Assembly (NCBI GenBank): GCA_001630475.1
Contig: KV419397.1
Span: 999,758 to 1,063,757, forward strand
Direction of reading: 5' to 3'
Length of the DNA: 64,000 nt
DNA from: Sistotremastrum niveocremeum HHB9708
Lineage: Eukaryota; Basidiomycota; Agaricomycetes; Sistotremastrales; Sistotremastraceae
Position 1 is the first letter of the stretch. Every line of letters starts with the position of its first letter. Made by a program: the position numbers and the translations under genes. This document shows positions 24,007 through 36,354 of the stretch, piece by piece. Below the pieces are notes generated by a model that was not told where the DNA came from, made no database searches, and was given only the letters and a program-made list of their open reading frames with translations.

Positions 24007-24749
24007 ATGGATCGAGCCATACCACGAATCACAATCAAACCTTTGATGCGGTTCGTGCATCGCTTGAGAAACCAATCAGTTTTACTGATCATGCCAGCAG
24101 TCCGTCTTTCGATGATGAAGACATACAAGTCCCCATTTCCGAAATACAACTACTCGACGGCACGGATCGTCACACCCCCGATCTCCTCACGCGCTGGGGG
24201 GATGCGGTTGGTCTCGACACCACCGTCGGTGCAATGCAGAATCGCCTGGAGCGAGCCAGGGGCGGCTTTGAGCAGATGACGGGGCTTATGCTCCGTGAAG
24301 GTTGGAGAATCTATCCCCGAAGTGAGGCTGGCATCGCTACACGCCTCACGTACGGATACACGGAACCCACTGCTCTCGGATATCAGAGGCCTTACAGCAC
24401 CGTCCTTATCCCCACTCATGTGGACTCTCTTCTTGGTCGACTGAATGATCCGAAGGAAGGGTGGGGAGTAATCTTCACACAAGAGATTTATCGATGCGCA
24501 TTCCATACCCAGGGGCCGGTGCAAGACATCGTTTTCCTCCTCATGGTCTGCTTTCCCGGGTTAATTGCCTTCCGCTATAAATTGGAAGACAGCTTACTGA
24601 CCGAGAATAATTCGATGGTCTTGTATGTCCCACCCAAAGCGTGGCTTCGCCGCTATAATGTTCCTCTTGCGGAGATCGTGGGCCGGCAATCCATGGATAT
24701 GTTCCTAAATCTTCCGTATAGTCAGACTTACCTGATCGACGATGCCTGA
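24007..24749 (+). CDS. Uncharacterised protein, duplicated family, copy 2
   Basis: Sister of 19528-20269. Exons 24007-24050 and 24080-24749 (237 residues); the 29 bp intron (gttcgt...cag) is at the same codon position as in copy 1. Starts MDRAIPRITIKPLMR; shares VPISEIQLLD, RLERARGGFEQM, LREGWRIYPRSEAGI, YTEPTALGYQRPYSTVLIPT, LNDPKEGW, CFPGLIAFRYKLED, YVPPKAWLRR and SQTYLIDDA with copy 1. No known domain recognised. The hydrophobic IVFLLMVCFPGLIAF could be a buried strand/helix rather than a membrane span. Confidence 0.7.
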
Positions 24750-25633
24750 TGGGGCCTAGTGAACTCTTCGTCTCAGTCTATTGATCAGTATCCTGTAATG
24801 TGATCTGTTATATGTAGTCGATTCGCTCTGTTTGTTTATTAAAGGTCTTACGACAACTGTATGGCTTGATCTTGCTTGATCTCTTGGGGACAAAATTTTA
24901 TTTGCTGTCGCAGCGTTGCGTTGTTGATGAAGTCCGATCACAAGCTTGGGGCAACTTACAAGGCTTCTGTGGTCCACCATTGATAGACTTAGATGGGGAG
25001 GACTCAACTGCGAACAGTCTTATCCTAAAGGTTCTTTGGTGGGGTTGCAGCCTCAGGTCGAGAACAATACAAAATGTGCCACATCTGAGTACCGAGCATC
25101 AGCAGATTAGGGCAATGGCACAAACATCGGACTGCTGACTTAGAATATCCCTGCCAGAACATCGGAATCTATATCGAGAGGATCAAGATCGGGTTGTAAG
25201 AGATGGCCACTCGACCTCGAAAGTAAAGAGAAAAGGGTCACGGCGTGCGTTGTTTGGGTTCACTCGGTCGATCGACCCTCGGAGTTATGATGTAATGGGT
25301 CCAGATAAGACGAGAAATTCTTGTTATATATTAATCTGCGAATCAGATTGATATGGAGCGAACCCGGGAGGTAGAGTTCTTGAATTTGGTACCGGTCCGG
25401 CAGGCAGGCTATTGGACTCTGGCTTCCTTTCTCGAGCTTCATAATTTTTAAAGGATTCAATACTATCTTAAAGACTGTTCCAGATACTATAAGAAGGAAA
25501 ATCAGTCGCAGGCAACAGGCCTGGCTTTTTTCAACGAAAGTGACCGCGATGATTATCGGATGATAGAGCTGGTCACGTCACGGTCACAACCATTTTCAGG
25601 CTTAGCATTTTCATTCCTATACCCTTCGCCGCT
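24750..25633. other. Intergenic stretch
   Basis: About 880 bp between the duplicated unknown gene and the Aim11-like gene. No gene, RNA or repeat recognised. Confidence 0.4.
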
Positions 25634-26476
25634 ATGCAAGCTGCAGGAAAATCTGAGGAAGATCTCGCATCTCTGGAACGACGAAGGAGGATAGCATTTG
25701 TGAGAAACCGACCTTCTCCTTCTAATTATGTAGGCCACGGTATTGATTTCTTCTATAGATTGCTTTTGGGACTGCAGCTTTCGCCGTACCCCTGCTCGTG
25801 CTCCGTCGTTCACGCTTAGCACGAACGCGTTCCGCTTTATCTGAAGATCATCCGCCTATTCGAGCTTCTGCGTCGTCGTCGGAGACTCCTTTGGCACCCA
25901 GAGCTGCGTTATCCCGACCCAGCGCACCTGCTACGCCAACTTTGCAAACTGTCAAGGCTTCAAAACCTACACCTAAATCTACTGCGCAGATTGAAGATGA
26001 TGGATTCAACGCTCCGTTACATTCACTGGGTGCATTCGGTGCTGCGTCTGCTATAGTAGGGTTGTCTGCTTTTGCTGGGATATGGGCGTTCAGACAGGCG
26101 TGGGGTATACAAACGGTGAGCACTAATTCGCTGCCTTCATATTACTGTCGACGAGCTGATAATTCTACAGTTCAGCGAGTTTGGCCAACGTATGAGACGA
26201 GAGCTGGCGGAGCGGATGCCCGTCCTGTCGAGTATAATGGCGCGATCGAATTCTGAGGTCATGTCCGATGAGTCTTCAGAGACAGGCAGTGTATCTCATG
26301 AAGGGGAGGAACAGGAGTGGACGTGGGAGGAATCGAAAGCGCGACTATCCCGTGCTTATGATGAAGGTGGCTTCCAGACGTGGTTGAATGTAGCTGTGAA
26401 GGAGATGGATAAGGAAGCACGGACGCTCTTGAACCAAGGACGGGACGTCATAACGAAGCCAGCTCCGGAAGGATAA
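25634..26476 (+). CDS. AIM11: Aim11-like mitochondrial membrane protein
   Basis: Three exons: 25634-25699, 25759-26115, 26171-26476 (242 residues), canonical GT-AG introns. The layout is that of fungal Aim11 (altered inheritance of mitochondria 11): a basic N-terminus LERRRRIAF, a first transmembrane segment IAFGTAAFAVPLLVLRR, a Pro/Ser/Ala linker, then a second membrane segment, LHSLGAFGAASAIVGLSAFA followed by GIWAFRQAWGI, and a soluble tail FSEFGQRMRRELAERMPVL. The tail ends with an amphipathic acidic/basic region absent from yeast Aim11, so the protein is about 100 residues longer. The molecular role of Aim11 is not known. Assignment rests on two-membrane-span architecture and local similarity from memory, not on a search. 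Confidence 0.6.
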
Positions 26477-26812
26477 CTTATTGTTGAAATGATCCTCCCT
26501 ATTGCACTGGTCGTCCGTCTCTCCTGCCAGGATCAGCTGCATCGGTTTATTATAATAATAGTCTCCCACATATTACTATTCTACCGATTCTACACTATAA
26601 GAGCGAAGGCTCTCCGCAGGCTGCAAGACGTATCAATAAATACCATATATTTTATTCACATACATGGCCTTCGGGATTAGTGCATTAGAATACAACATGG
26701 ATGATATGACAAAACACAGCGAGAACATAGTAAAAAAGGAAAGCATATCGCACAGCAGTACATTAGAGGCATACAAACCAAAAATCCCAGATAAATCGAA
26801 AGATCTTCAAGC

Positions 26813-28589
26813 TTAGGCCTTGAGCCGCCTCACTTCCCACCTCACCTTGTCTCCTTCCCTCAAAATGACCATGACCTTGCCCGAGCCATCTTCCCAATGA
26901 TCCATACGACGAAGTTTGGGGAGTTTCCAAGCGAGCACGTTGGCGATCTCGTTGTTCTTCGTGATCTTGGATTGATCCGAGACGGAGGCCGCATCGAGCT
27001 TGCGATCGGGTGATTCGTAGAATAAGTGTATACCATGGAACGTTGTGAGTTCCGGTAGTTTCGAGAGGACAGCAGCCCACTCGCCCTATACGAACACATG
27101 TCAGTGATTTGATTAGTAGGATATGACGCAAACGTATACGTACGGCGTTGGGGATTGTGATTGGGCCGGTCTTCGTATTGGCCCTCTGACCGACGTCGAG
27201 CCAAGTCAACTTCGGCACGTAATCGACTAAGCGACGAAGATCGTCGATGTCATTGATGCGCAGAAGCTCCAGCCTCCTGATATCATGCTTCTTCAAGGCT
27301 TCCCCGAACTTCGGGTCCCAAGCCGCACCAGCGATATTAACGCCCTTGATAGTCTCTACAGGTCTCTTGACGTCGCACGGGCAGGACAAGATCGATAATG
27401 CGACTTCTTTACTGCTCCGAAGCTCTTTTAGGCGTGGAAGAGAGTTCGGAGGAAGTGTGAACGCTGCCGTATTCAGGGACCGTCCGACGTCGAGATGAAG
27501 GACTTCAAGATTGACGTGATCGGCGAGGAAAGATGCGGCTGCGTCAAGGCCGTGTGTGGAGCACCAGAAGGAGCGTAATGTCAAGCTTCGTAGGGCGGGC
27601 CATCGGCCTGAGGCGAGGAATTCGTCTGCTTGGGGTTTCGAGGCGCCTTTGATGACGTCGCATTGAACATCCAAACTCTACCGATTGCAAGATCAAAGTC
27701 AGGGAAAGTTTTATCGATAGAAGCTTGATGTGGGCTTACCTCTAGGTTAGGACATCGGTCCACGATCATGTCTGATACCCGTGTGAGACTGCGGTTCTTC
27801 GACATGCCGAACGCATGGCTGGCGGATTGCAAGGAGACTGAGCGCATTGAAGGAGTAGGCTAGAGTAGCTCTTTAGTAAGTAGTCCGCACAATGAGATCG
27901 CCGAGAAAACGTACAGCGCGTTCCGTATCACTGCTCGAACCAGCCCCAAAAAGCAAATTATCAGAAACCTGAACATCCTTCAACATCTCGCACTGAACCA
28001 ACGTCGGCCATATCGCATCCACGCAGATCGGGGAGTGGGTACAAGACCACACAAACGTAGATAAAGTGGTCAAGTTCTTCAATGCGTCGATAAGAAGCGC
28101 TTCCTGTTCGCCGTGTACATCATAAGGCGACTCCGGTTCGTTGGATTCTTTGATACTGGAAGGAATGACCTCCGCCCGAGTATCTCTATCATCAAGGATC
28201 TCCAATCGACGAACACCGCGCGCCAGTGCTTTATTGCCGATAATATGTCTCCAAACAGCCAACGAACTGATTTTGGCGCTGATGACCCGGTATTCGAAAT
28301 GCCTTGGATGTATAATCCCATGCATCCTTTCGCAGGTCAATGCGAACGAAAGCAAGTCCTTCTTCGAATCGATATGAAATACGATTTCATCCAGAATTTC
28401 ATAAGGCTGCGAAATCAAATTCTTCCTATTCGGACTCGATCCGACGAACGGCTCGACGATCCCTAGCAGATGGAGTGATAACCGATGTTCTTCAGGAGTC
28501 ATCCCATGCTTGGATGTCTTGATACCGTCCAGTAATGTTCTTAGATTTTGAAAAGCCGAATATGGATCTCGAGGATTGTGCGCTGACAA
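26813..28589 (-). CDS. F-box protein (LPYEILDEI-type) with LRR-like C-terminus
   Basis: Probable SCF ubiquitin-ligase adaptor. The start at 28589 (MSAHNPRDPYSAFQN) leads to the F-box QPYEILDEIVFHIDSKKDLL / SFALTCERMHGIIHPRHFEY, followed by YRVISAKISSLAVWRHI and RGVRRLEILDDRD, a combination found in a widespread Agaricomycete family. Later exons give LRR-like strands (WPALRSLTLRSFWC, VNLEVLHLDVGRS, IRRLELLRINDIDDL, PKLTWLDVG). The last exon, after an intron near 27145-27090, reads GEWAAVLSKLPELTTFHGI to VRWEVRRLKA and the stop at 26813. Four or more exons. It is not close to the other F-box-like genes of this window. Confidence 0.75.
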
Positions 28590-28953
28590 GTTGGTGTCGA
28601 CGCCGGACCCTACTGCGCCTCCCGAGCCACCTGGGATGGTGTTATGCCATTCAGGACTTTCATAGGGCGAAATTCACCTTTTCGACGAGACGGTCGGGGA
28701 GGCATCGCTTTTGGCGCCTGGTGGATAACGTGAACGGCTTATAGCAGCCAGTGAGAGCGAGTGCGTGCATTGGGCTGTGCTGCGGACACGCGATCGTCAC
28801 ACATCATCACACCGCGTTTTCCTTCCATGGCATTTGAATGTTCCACGCGACAAGATAGTAGAAATGCGATAGTGAAACATTCAAGAATGATGAGTACAAG
28901 AATCTAGATGATGCGAATATAATACACGATTTTTTGCGAATTTTAGGAAATGA
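28590..28953. other. Intergenic spacer
   Basis: About 360 bp between the divergent-looking F-box 5' end and the 3' end of the monooxygenase. Nothing else recognised. Confidence 0.4.
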
Positions 28954-31199
28954 TCAGATCCTCGACTTGGCTTGGGAGGAGTTCGACGTCTCAGGAGTAC
29001 CCTCGACGGAAATTTCACCCATAACCGAAGTCTGCTCGAACTTCTTCTCCGCGACAGCACTCCAGTTAAGCGCAGGCTTGACGATACCAGCGAAATAATT
29101 CGCAAGAAGCTCGAACTCGTCCAGCGCAGCCGCATATCCAAGAATGCTATCCGGTCGGAGAGCAACCAGCGCACCCTTCTTAGGATCAATACCATACTTC
29201 TCCGCTCCTTTTCCTTCGGGATCGTACACGACACGGCCCCAAGGTTCCACCCCGAGAATCTCGAAAGGAAGGAAAGCATCTCCGCCGATGATAGTGACGA
29301 ATTGGAAAGCCTCAGGTGTCAATCGGTTCGTGAAACTTTGAGGAGAGGAGAGGTAGTCGCTTAATCGGCGGATGAGAGGGAGATCGATAGAGCCGACTGT
29401 TCCGGCGAAAATGACGATGGAGAATTTGCCGTTGTTAGGCGTGAGCTCGTACAGTCTCTTGGGGAAGTTACCGCCAGGAGGAGAGAGTGCGATATCGGGC
29501 GCACGATGACCTGCTTGGACTTTCGAGAGGACTTTGGGGTTGATCTCGCGGTTGATGGGATTGATATCGTATGAGATACCGAGACCGACGGTGAATTCGG
29601 CGTTGGCTTGGAAGAGATCGTCGAGGACGTCATTGGCATCGGCGTTGGCGGGGTATTTCGATTTCCAGTCTTCAGGGATTTTACCGGTGATGAGTGTCGA
29701 CATGTACTTGTCGATGGTGATGACTTGTTGAGCGGCTTTGCGGCGTTCGGTATCCTGTTCAAGACAGGACATCAGGATCATGGAGCGTCAGATAATGGCT
29801 GCGGTACGTACGTAGCTGTTGAGGACGTCCTCAGTGTACCATCCCCTGAGGTATCCACCAAGCTTCCAGCCCAGATTCACGGCATCATGAACACCAGTGT
29901 TCATTCCCTGCAGAACGAAGATCAGTCATCCGAGCCTCATCTTCCACCATCATCGAACATACCTGAGCAGCACCAGAAGAATGTGTATGGCAAGCATCAC
30001 CAGCAAGGATAACATTGTTCGTCCGGTATTGCGCAGCAACACGCTGAGAGATAGCGTACACAGTGAACCAATCAACAGTTTCATATTCCAAGGTGAAAGG
30101 AGCGACGGCCTTTTGAGCTTCGCGAATAGCGATATCAACGGTGATCTTCAATCCATTGTTGAACTCGTCAGCAAGCTCTTTAGGGAGTGCGTATCCGACA
30201 CGAATTCGGCCGCTAGGTACGATCAGCGTCAGGCACGGTCATTGTTGATGGGGCGGGGTGAGGTGGAGACTCACTGATCGACGGGAAGCCAGAGGATGTT
30301 GCCGTGTGTTTTTGATTCGATGGCAGCAACGTGCGTTTGTCCGGTTGGCATGTTGGTCTTCAACACGCCGTCCATACGAATCCATCGTTGTGTCGTCTTC
30401 TCACCCGGGAAATCCACGCCGGTCTTTTCACGAACTTTCGATCGTGCACCGTCGGCTCCGACGAGAATTTTACTGATGAGGTGTGAGAAGTTAATGCCAG
30501 AACTCGGTGAGTGTCATGCAGCAACGACTCACGCTCGAACTTCGCGTTGTTGACCTGCGTAATCGACGATTGCGGTGATGGGGTATTCTTGCGATGGATC
30601 ATCTTTGTAGTCTATGAGAGTAGCGGGAGCTTGGCAAGCTTCGGGGTCGATTTGGGAGATATATTTTCGGAATACGTCTTCCGAATATTTTTGACGAATT
30701 CCAATACTGAGGTGGGAAGGCTTAATGATTAATGATCAAAATGGATGGGAGGAGATACGCACGTGTATTCGAAGAATGTGTTGTCTTTGAGAGTCTTGTC
30801 GACGAAGACCCAGCCCTTTCCGACAACGGGCTGACCGTCGCGGTAGGTGTAAGCGCCCTTCATGATGTAGCCGATCTCGCTGATATCTTGGTACACGCCC
30901 AACTGATCTGTGGATCATTCAATGACACGAATCTGGGATTATCGTAGCTTTAAGCGTACCCATCAATTCAAGAGTGCGCGCAAAAAGAACGCAGGCTCGG
31001 CCGTAAAGACCTTGTCTGGCACGATCGTGTTGCTCTGTCAAAAGCAAAATCGTCAGCTCTCATTCGAACGGTACGGCGGCAAAATCAACGCACCAAGACA
31101 CTGTACTTTCAACCCCATCTTCGCACAACTAAGAGCAGTTAGCAGTCCAGTAGGACCACCGCCAACAACGAGCACATCGACAGTAGAAGCAGGAGCCAT
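28954..31199 (-). CDS. FAD-dependent monooxygenase, phenol 2-monooxygenase family
   Basis: Flavoprotein hydroxylase of aromatic or related compounds (class A). The start at 31199 gives MAPASTVDVL then VVGGGPTGLLTALSCAKMGL, the GxGxxG dinucleotide fold. A middle exon has the second FAD/NAD(P)H motif region ILVGADGARSKVR. Near 29990 is NVILAGDACHTHSSGAAQ followed, across an intron, by GMNTGVHDAVNLGWKL, the GD motif that binds the FAD ribityl. The C-terminal 275 residues (PGGNFPKRLYELTPNNGKFS, then IVIFAGTVG) form the thioredoxin-like domain of phenol hydroxylases. About eight exons. Size is normal for the family. It could modify a terpenoid or aromatic product, but neighbours do not prove this. 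Confidence 0.85.
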
Positions 31200-33728
31200 G
31201 GTCGTAGGAAACAGATATCAAGCTAGACGAGATAGTGACTCAGAGGTAGGGTAGAGATGCTGGGGAGAAGCAGGAAAGCTCACAGTCTAAGGCGATGTTA
31301 ACTCCATGCCATCCATTCCGGGCTTATATACCCCATCCATACCCTGGATAGCAGCGCCGGCACCTGATATCCACTAGGGGCTTCTGAGCCTCCAATTCGA
31401 TACACGGCCGAATAGGAACATCCCCATCGCTGCCCATTTCTTGTCCACACGTCATCTCGAAACGGAGCTATGTCCTCACTTCCCCCTTTCGGTAGCTTCT
31501 GTGCGATTGGAGGCGGACTCGTCGTCGATGGCTTCAACGACGAGCGTGAATGGATCGTCTCGTCGACACAAGTGCTGACGTTCGTGTCCGTGATTGGCCA
31601 CAATATTGAACACCGAGTCGGGACATGACGAAGGTCCTGTTGCCGTCGCATTTGCAGGCTTCCCAAACGATAAATTGCTATTGGGCGCATGGTCTTATTA
31701 AGAAGACAGCTTATGCCGCTGCACCACGGAAAAAAACAGCATTATTGAAATTGTGGAAGCCATCAGAGATAGATGCGAACAGCGCGTCGTCGCCGTAGTC
31801 GAGGTTGTAGGAAAATAACGACAAATATTCTCGGATATACCGGCTCAACATCCCGCACACCTAAGTGGCAGCATGTCTACTCACACGGTTTACATAGAGA
31901 ACTCGTGACATGAGTTGATAGAAGACTTTAGGTGAGCGGTCTCCTGAGGTGAGCCTTCTTGCCCCTTGTTTTTACGTAGCGGGCTGGTGACGTTACTTTT
32001 CAAGTCAAGTCAACATTTCTCACCGTTATGATACACGGGCAATATATGATGCTATAATGCATGTATGTACAGCAGCAGCTAAAATATTCTCATCCCTTGG
32101 GGAGATAATCCGTGAATTTTGCTGACAGCTCTGAAAGAAAATAGACCAGAAATATTGGCTCGTTCTATTCAAAGCCAGTTGAACCCTCCCATTATTATTT
32201 ACAGGACACAATAATACAATGAAGTTGATGTCCATGACTGTTGAATTTCTGGATCGCCTCATTCCTTGATGTACAAGTCTCATTATTTGCCTTCAAAATC
32301 CGCTCCGAGTCGTAGGTTCAGTGGCATTTTACTCACGTTTTTCTCTATCCTCCACGAACAAGGCCGCAGGCTTGGCAATGCCTCACTGACAGGAATCAAT
32401 CTGTGCCGATACCTCGGAGAACCTTCCGATCGACTTTGATTTGCAGGAACCGAGGGAAATCGACTCTTTGATTGCAGTGTAGTAAGCGCTCCCGCCGATC
32501 GGTAACGGCTCTGTGGTATTATATTTTTGTGAAAAGATCATCAGCATAGCTCGCACCGTGACGAACGAATTATGTGAACTACAGATTTTCTTCGAGACGA
32601 CTGTGTAGTCAGAAACCAGCAACAGAATATATCGTGATCAGGGAAATAGACCAGAGAGTAACAATCCGCAGTACCACGAGAGGGTGAGGCTACATAGAAC
32701 ACCGTGTCATTCAATAGTAAAAGGTTCGAAAGAAGTAGCAGCTTCCGACTCGGATTCTATTTTCTCGCAAGCCTTAGTCGACGGAGTATATAGATTCGTA
32801 TCATTTTCGCCTGGTCACTTACGAGAGCAGAGTGCACACAGGAATTATGGGAGAGGTGAGGAAGAAGATGTATACATATAGAAAGGCTCGCTTCGGTGAC
32901 ATGGATATTCCACGACGACTTGGCGTGCAGACAAAAAACAGGCGAAGCTCGGCACTCAAAGGCACAGTCTTAGCATTGACATTGAAAACTCAGCGCTGTA
33001 TCCTGAGGTTGGATGGGACAGCAGACACAGCATTGCGCCGATCACATGCACCTGTCGTCGGTCTACTGAGGGAAGCCTAAAGATGCTATCGGTCTATCCA
33101 TAGCAAAGCCGAAATCGCTCCTAGTGAATCGCGGGATGGGATCCAATTGTCGACGACACGAAGAAACAAGAGAATAGACTCAGTGATTATAGCGGCCTTC
33201 AATTCAAGAGACAGAACGAAAGACGGGCAATAATATACACGACCAGCGACCCAGAACAAAAAAATGGCGTCCCGGAAAATGCCGCAAGAGGTCCGATATA
33301 TCCCGAAGCGCTCTCTCTCAGACATCGCAAGCTCTGGTCTTCAGAGCGCGCGTTCTACGATGTGACATCGGGTCGAAGCGGCGAGAGCGCCACCAACAGG
33401 TCGCGGTACTGTACACGAGCAATACGCCGTTCGTCATTAGCAGACGACTGTAAGGCTCGAAACTGGGCTTTTCGGCATGATGTCATGTCTGATCTTGCAG
33501 GACCTGTCTGCCCTGTCTTGCTGCAGGCGCGAGGAGGGGGTAGCATCTTGTGAACGCTCAAGCGCCGACTCGTTTAAGGGACAACGGACCCTGAACGTCT
33601 AAATGGACGTGTTGCCGCGCTCGCCCAAAACCAGGAAGTGCCAGGAGGGGGCCCTATGAAGTATGATGAAAACCCTCAGAAGTATCAGGAACCGTTCAAG
33701 GGTGTGGGAGCGTCGTTCATAGGCTGTA
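31200..33728. other. Gene-poor stretch of about 2.5 kb
   Basis: Scattered short ORFs on both strands (for example 31690-31298 minus, 32832-33080 plus) show no family signature and no chain of splice-compatible frames. No repeat ends found. The first few hundred bases should be the monooxygenase promoter. Confidence 0.4.
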
Positions 33729-34587
33729 TCATTGCATGAATGGCAGCTTAAGCCGACTGGTCTTCACATCGACAGATGGAGTTGAGCGAAAGGATAGGCT
33801 GTGTGAAAAGCCATCGGAGGTGAGTGAACTGATGTCGACGGAGAAGGGATCTCTCACAGTATGCTCAGGCGGTGAGGATACTAGGGAGTCGTGGTGATAG
33901 AACGCCGGTACGCCGTGCATGGCGGTCAGCGCAGTGCAGACCTTGGTGAGCTTTGTGTGGTTGCACCGTTGTACCGATAGCAGCCTAATGAAAGGCTTGA
34001 TATCGAGCACTTGTAAGTTGGATGATATAGCAGTGAATAGGCGAGAATTAAGCGTGTCGGCTGGGCGATTGGAGGCGTCGATCGTCGATACAGTAAGCAA
34101 TCCGCAAGCGAAGGAAGCCCAGTAATCCTTCAATGATCCTGAGTTGAAAAGCGGCACCTATGGACCTAGGGGTAGCATCAGGATCATCCCAATTATCAGC
34201 GGGAGGTTGCTCTGCAAGCGAATCAAAGTCAGTTCAGTATCAATTATGACCTTCAGGACCTCTGGATCGACAGGTACATACCCCTTCCTAATAAATCTCA
34301 TAAATCCGGACGACCGAATCCTTCCCTAGACCCGCATCGCATTATAATGTTCACATGGCGTTGACTGTAGCGAAGCTTCCGTCGATCGTAGGACGAGTAG
34401 TCGTTGGTCGATCAGGAGGTCGGCTCCGAGGCGAGTTGAGGCGAGGGAGACTATGATTTACCGGAGGACCGGCGGAGGTCGTTGATGGTGAGATAGTTTG
34501 AGATAGTGCGGTCTGTTCGTCTGGGCCGGTGGGGGCGACGTCATTGCCCTGACCTGAGGCATATAAGCTGACAATATCCATGAGCAT
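33729..34587 (-). CDS. Possible small gene of unknown function
   Basis: Two open stretches on the minus strand: 34587-34351 (MLMDIVSLYASGQGNDVA, Ser/Thr/Pro-rich) and 34157-33729 (ends SRLKLPFMQ). A canonical-looking intron (gtatgt near 34276 to cttgcag near 34210) lies between them, but the frames do not connect without further assumptions. No domain recognised. It may be a real short gene or chance. Confidence 0.2.
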
Positions 34588-35143
34588 TGAACATAGAAGA
34601 GGATGTTTAAATAGAGCTCACTGTCTATCCACAGGCTGAACAATAAATTAATGAATGACGACGATCGCGAACTGGGAGCCCAGATGCATCGATTTCCAGG
34701 TTGGAGAAAGTAGCATGTTTTAGCTATCAAAAATTGAACTGAGAGATCATGCACAGTGTCTGCACACACTTTTCAAGGGCCCAAATCTGTGAAGAGCATA
34801 GAAGGCCGAAGCAGCGTCGTGGAGGCTCGCCGCCGTTGCCAGAAAATTAGACGCTGGATGGTCTCGCTGTTTGGCCCTGTTTGTAACACTCCTTCTCCTG
34901 CCAAAAAACTTGGCGGAAAATGCAACGAAGGCATGCTGCAGTAAGTAGATCCAGTGATCCATGCAACTAATTCGGCAAATTTAGATGAAAATAGGATTGT
35001 TCAACTCATAAGCAAGAGCACTCCAGGTCTATCAAGTACAGCGGCATATCACAACTTCACAAGCGTCCGGACTCGGAATCAAAAATCAAAATCGTGACTG
35101 GGCTCATAACTCTACTAGAAGTGTCTTAAGATCGCTCCATCCA
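34588..35143. other. Intergenic stretch 3' of terpene synthase 2
   Basis: About 550 bp, no gene or repeat recognised. Confidence 0.4.
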
Positions 35144-36354
35144 TTACTCTCGTACATCAACCAGAGACGCTACCCGCGTCTCCATCCTCTTCGGCAGCAG
35201 AGTGACAACCCGGCTCTTAGCTATCTCTTTTCCCCGTGTTCCAAAATATCTCGAACATCCAAAGCTCCAACTCTCATTCCCCGCCACCCAAGTTCCCATG
35301 CCATTAATAAATCTAGCCACTTGAGCATCGATCTCGGGCCCCCATGAAGGAACGTTCTCGATATTTTTGATGAATCCTGCGGCTGTTTCACGTTCGAAAT
35401 TCTCGACCCAGAGAAGAGTGTCGTCCAATGAGAGATCGAGCTCGTTCATGATGATGGTGATGAGATTGTGGCCAGCATTGCCATGGTGCTGTTCGACGTT
35501 GTATGACCAGACATCCTGCAACCCAATCTGTCAGGACTCGTGATACTCAACAGAATGGAGGACTTGCGTTGCAAATAATGACCATGTCAACCGCTCCGTC
35601 CTGCAGTTTCTGGATGACTTCGTGATTGTAGACATAATCAGGTATGTTCAAGTCAAACTGTGTGAGTGTATAGACAGTCTTGAGAGCACTTGTCCCTCTG
35701 CGCAGGCTCATATAGTCTTCTAGGTTCCGCTGTATGTTGAATTGCCGATCTCGCGCTTCGATGACGACAGCTTGCGTGTAATCTTCGAACATTTTGACGA
35801 AGCGGTTGTGGGTGATCGGCGTGCTGACTTCTAAGGAACGGAGAGCATATCTGAGTAAATGATGATCATCTAATTTCTCATCAATAGAAGGAAGTAAAGA
35901 AGACATACTGCCGACACATTTCGCCAAGAAAGTTCTCGCCATCCGGACGTGGATCATGGGGATTTTTCATCCCGCTGGTAGCAATATCGCGGATCCTCGC
36001 AGCTCCCGCTTCGTCTTCGACATCCGAATACTCGTCGATCATAAAGAGGAGGAATATAAAATCGCAGGCAGCTCGCATCTGATCTGGACACAGTTTCAAG
36101 CATGTGAGTCGCAAGCACTTGGCGAATACGGTGTACTGACCTCGTGTAAAGTCGGGATAGGCATATCCTGCGAGCATGGAGGGCCGGCACCCGAAGAATG
36201 CCTCTAATGCTTTGGGACTGAAGGGCTTGAAAGACGAGAACCACGCTTCCGATTCAGCGGTAGCTTCCTCGTAGAAGGGGTTCAGCTTGTTTCCCTTCCA
36301 TGGCCAGGTGGACATGAGATTGGGAAGTATGAATTGAACTGCGGTAGAGGACAT
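35144..36354 (-). CDS. Sesquiterpene synthase, paralogue 2
   Basis: Class I farnesyl-diphosphate cyclase, sister of 14956-16154. Exons 36354-36141, 36083-35909, 35850-35568, 35515-35144 (347 residues); the first three exon lengths (214, 175, 283 nt) are identical to paralogue 1. Starts MSSTAVQFILPNLMSTWPW. Asp-rich motif DEYSD in LFMIDEYSDVEDEAG. The NSE motif N-DVWSYNVE is again split by intron 3, whose donor is gcaagt (AAC|gcaagt), so both genes keep a GC-AG intron. Near the C-terminus is SRYFGTRGKE. Frame intact. Same family clade as Delta6-protoilludene synthases by N-terminal pattern; the product is not predictable. It is inverted relative to paralogue 1 and about 19 kb away. Confidence 0.92.

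Larger units (their letters stand above)
16700..24750. repeat. Tandem segmental duplication (~4 kb units) next to terpene synthase
   Basis: Unit 1 about 16700-20270 and unit 2 about 21000-24750 are in the same orientation and order. They share a decayed minus-strand part, a shared stretch near 18700-18850 / 23190-23340, and an intact plus-strand gene at the right end (19528 and 24007). Coding parts of the end gene are clearly similar; the rest has diverged strongly, so the duplication is old. Edges are approximate. Confidence 0.75.

Noticed and set aside
31298-33561. Scattered ORFs of 60-130 residues on both strands
   Set aside because: No domain, no splice chain, composition like non-coding DNA.
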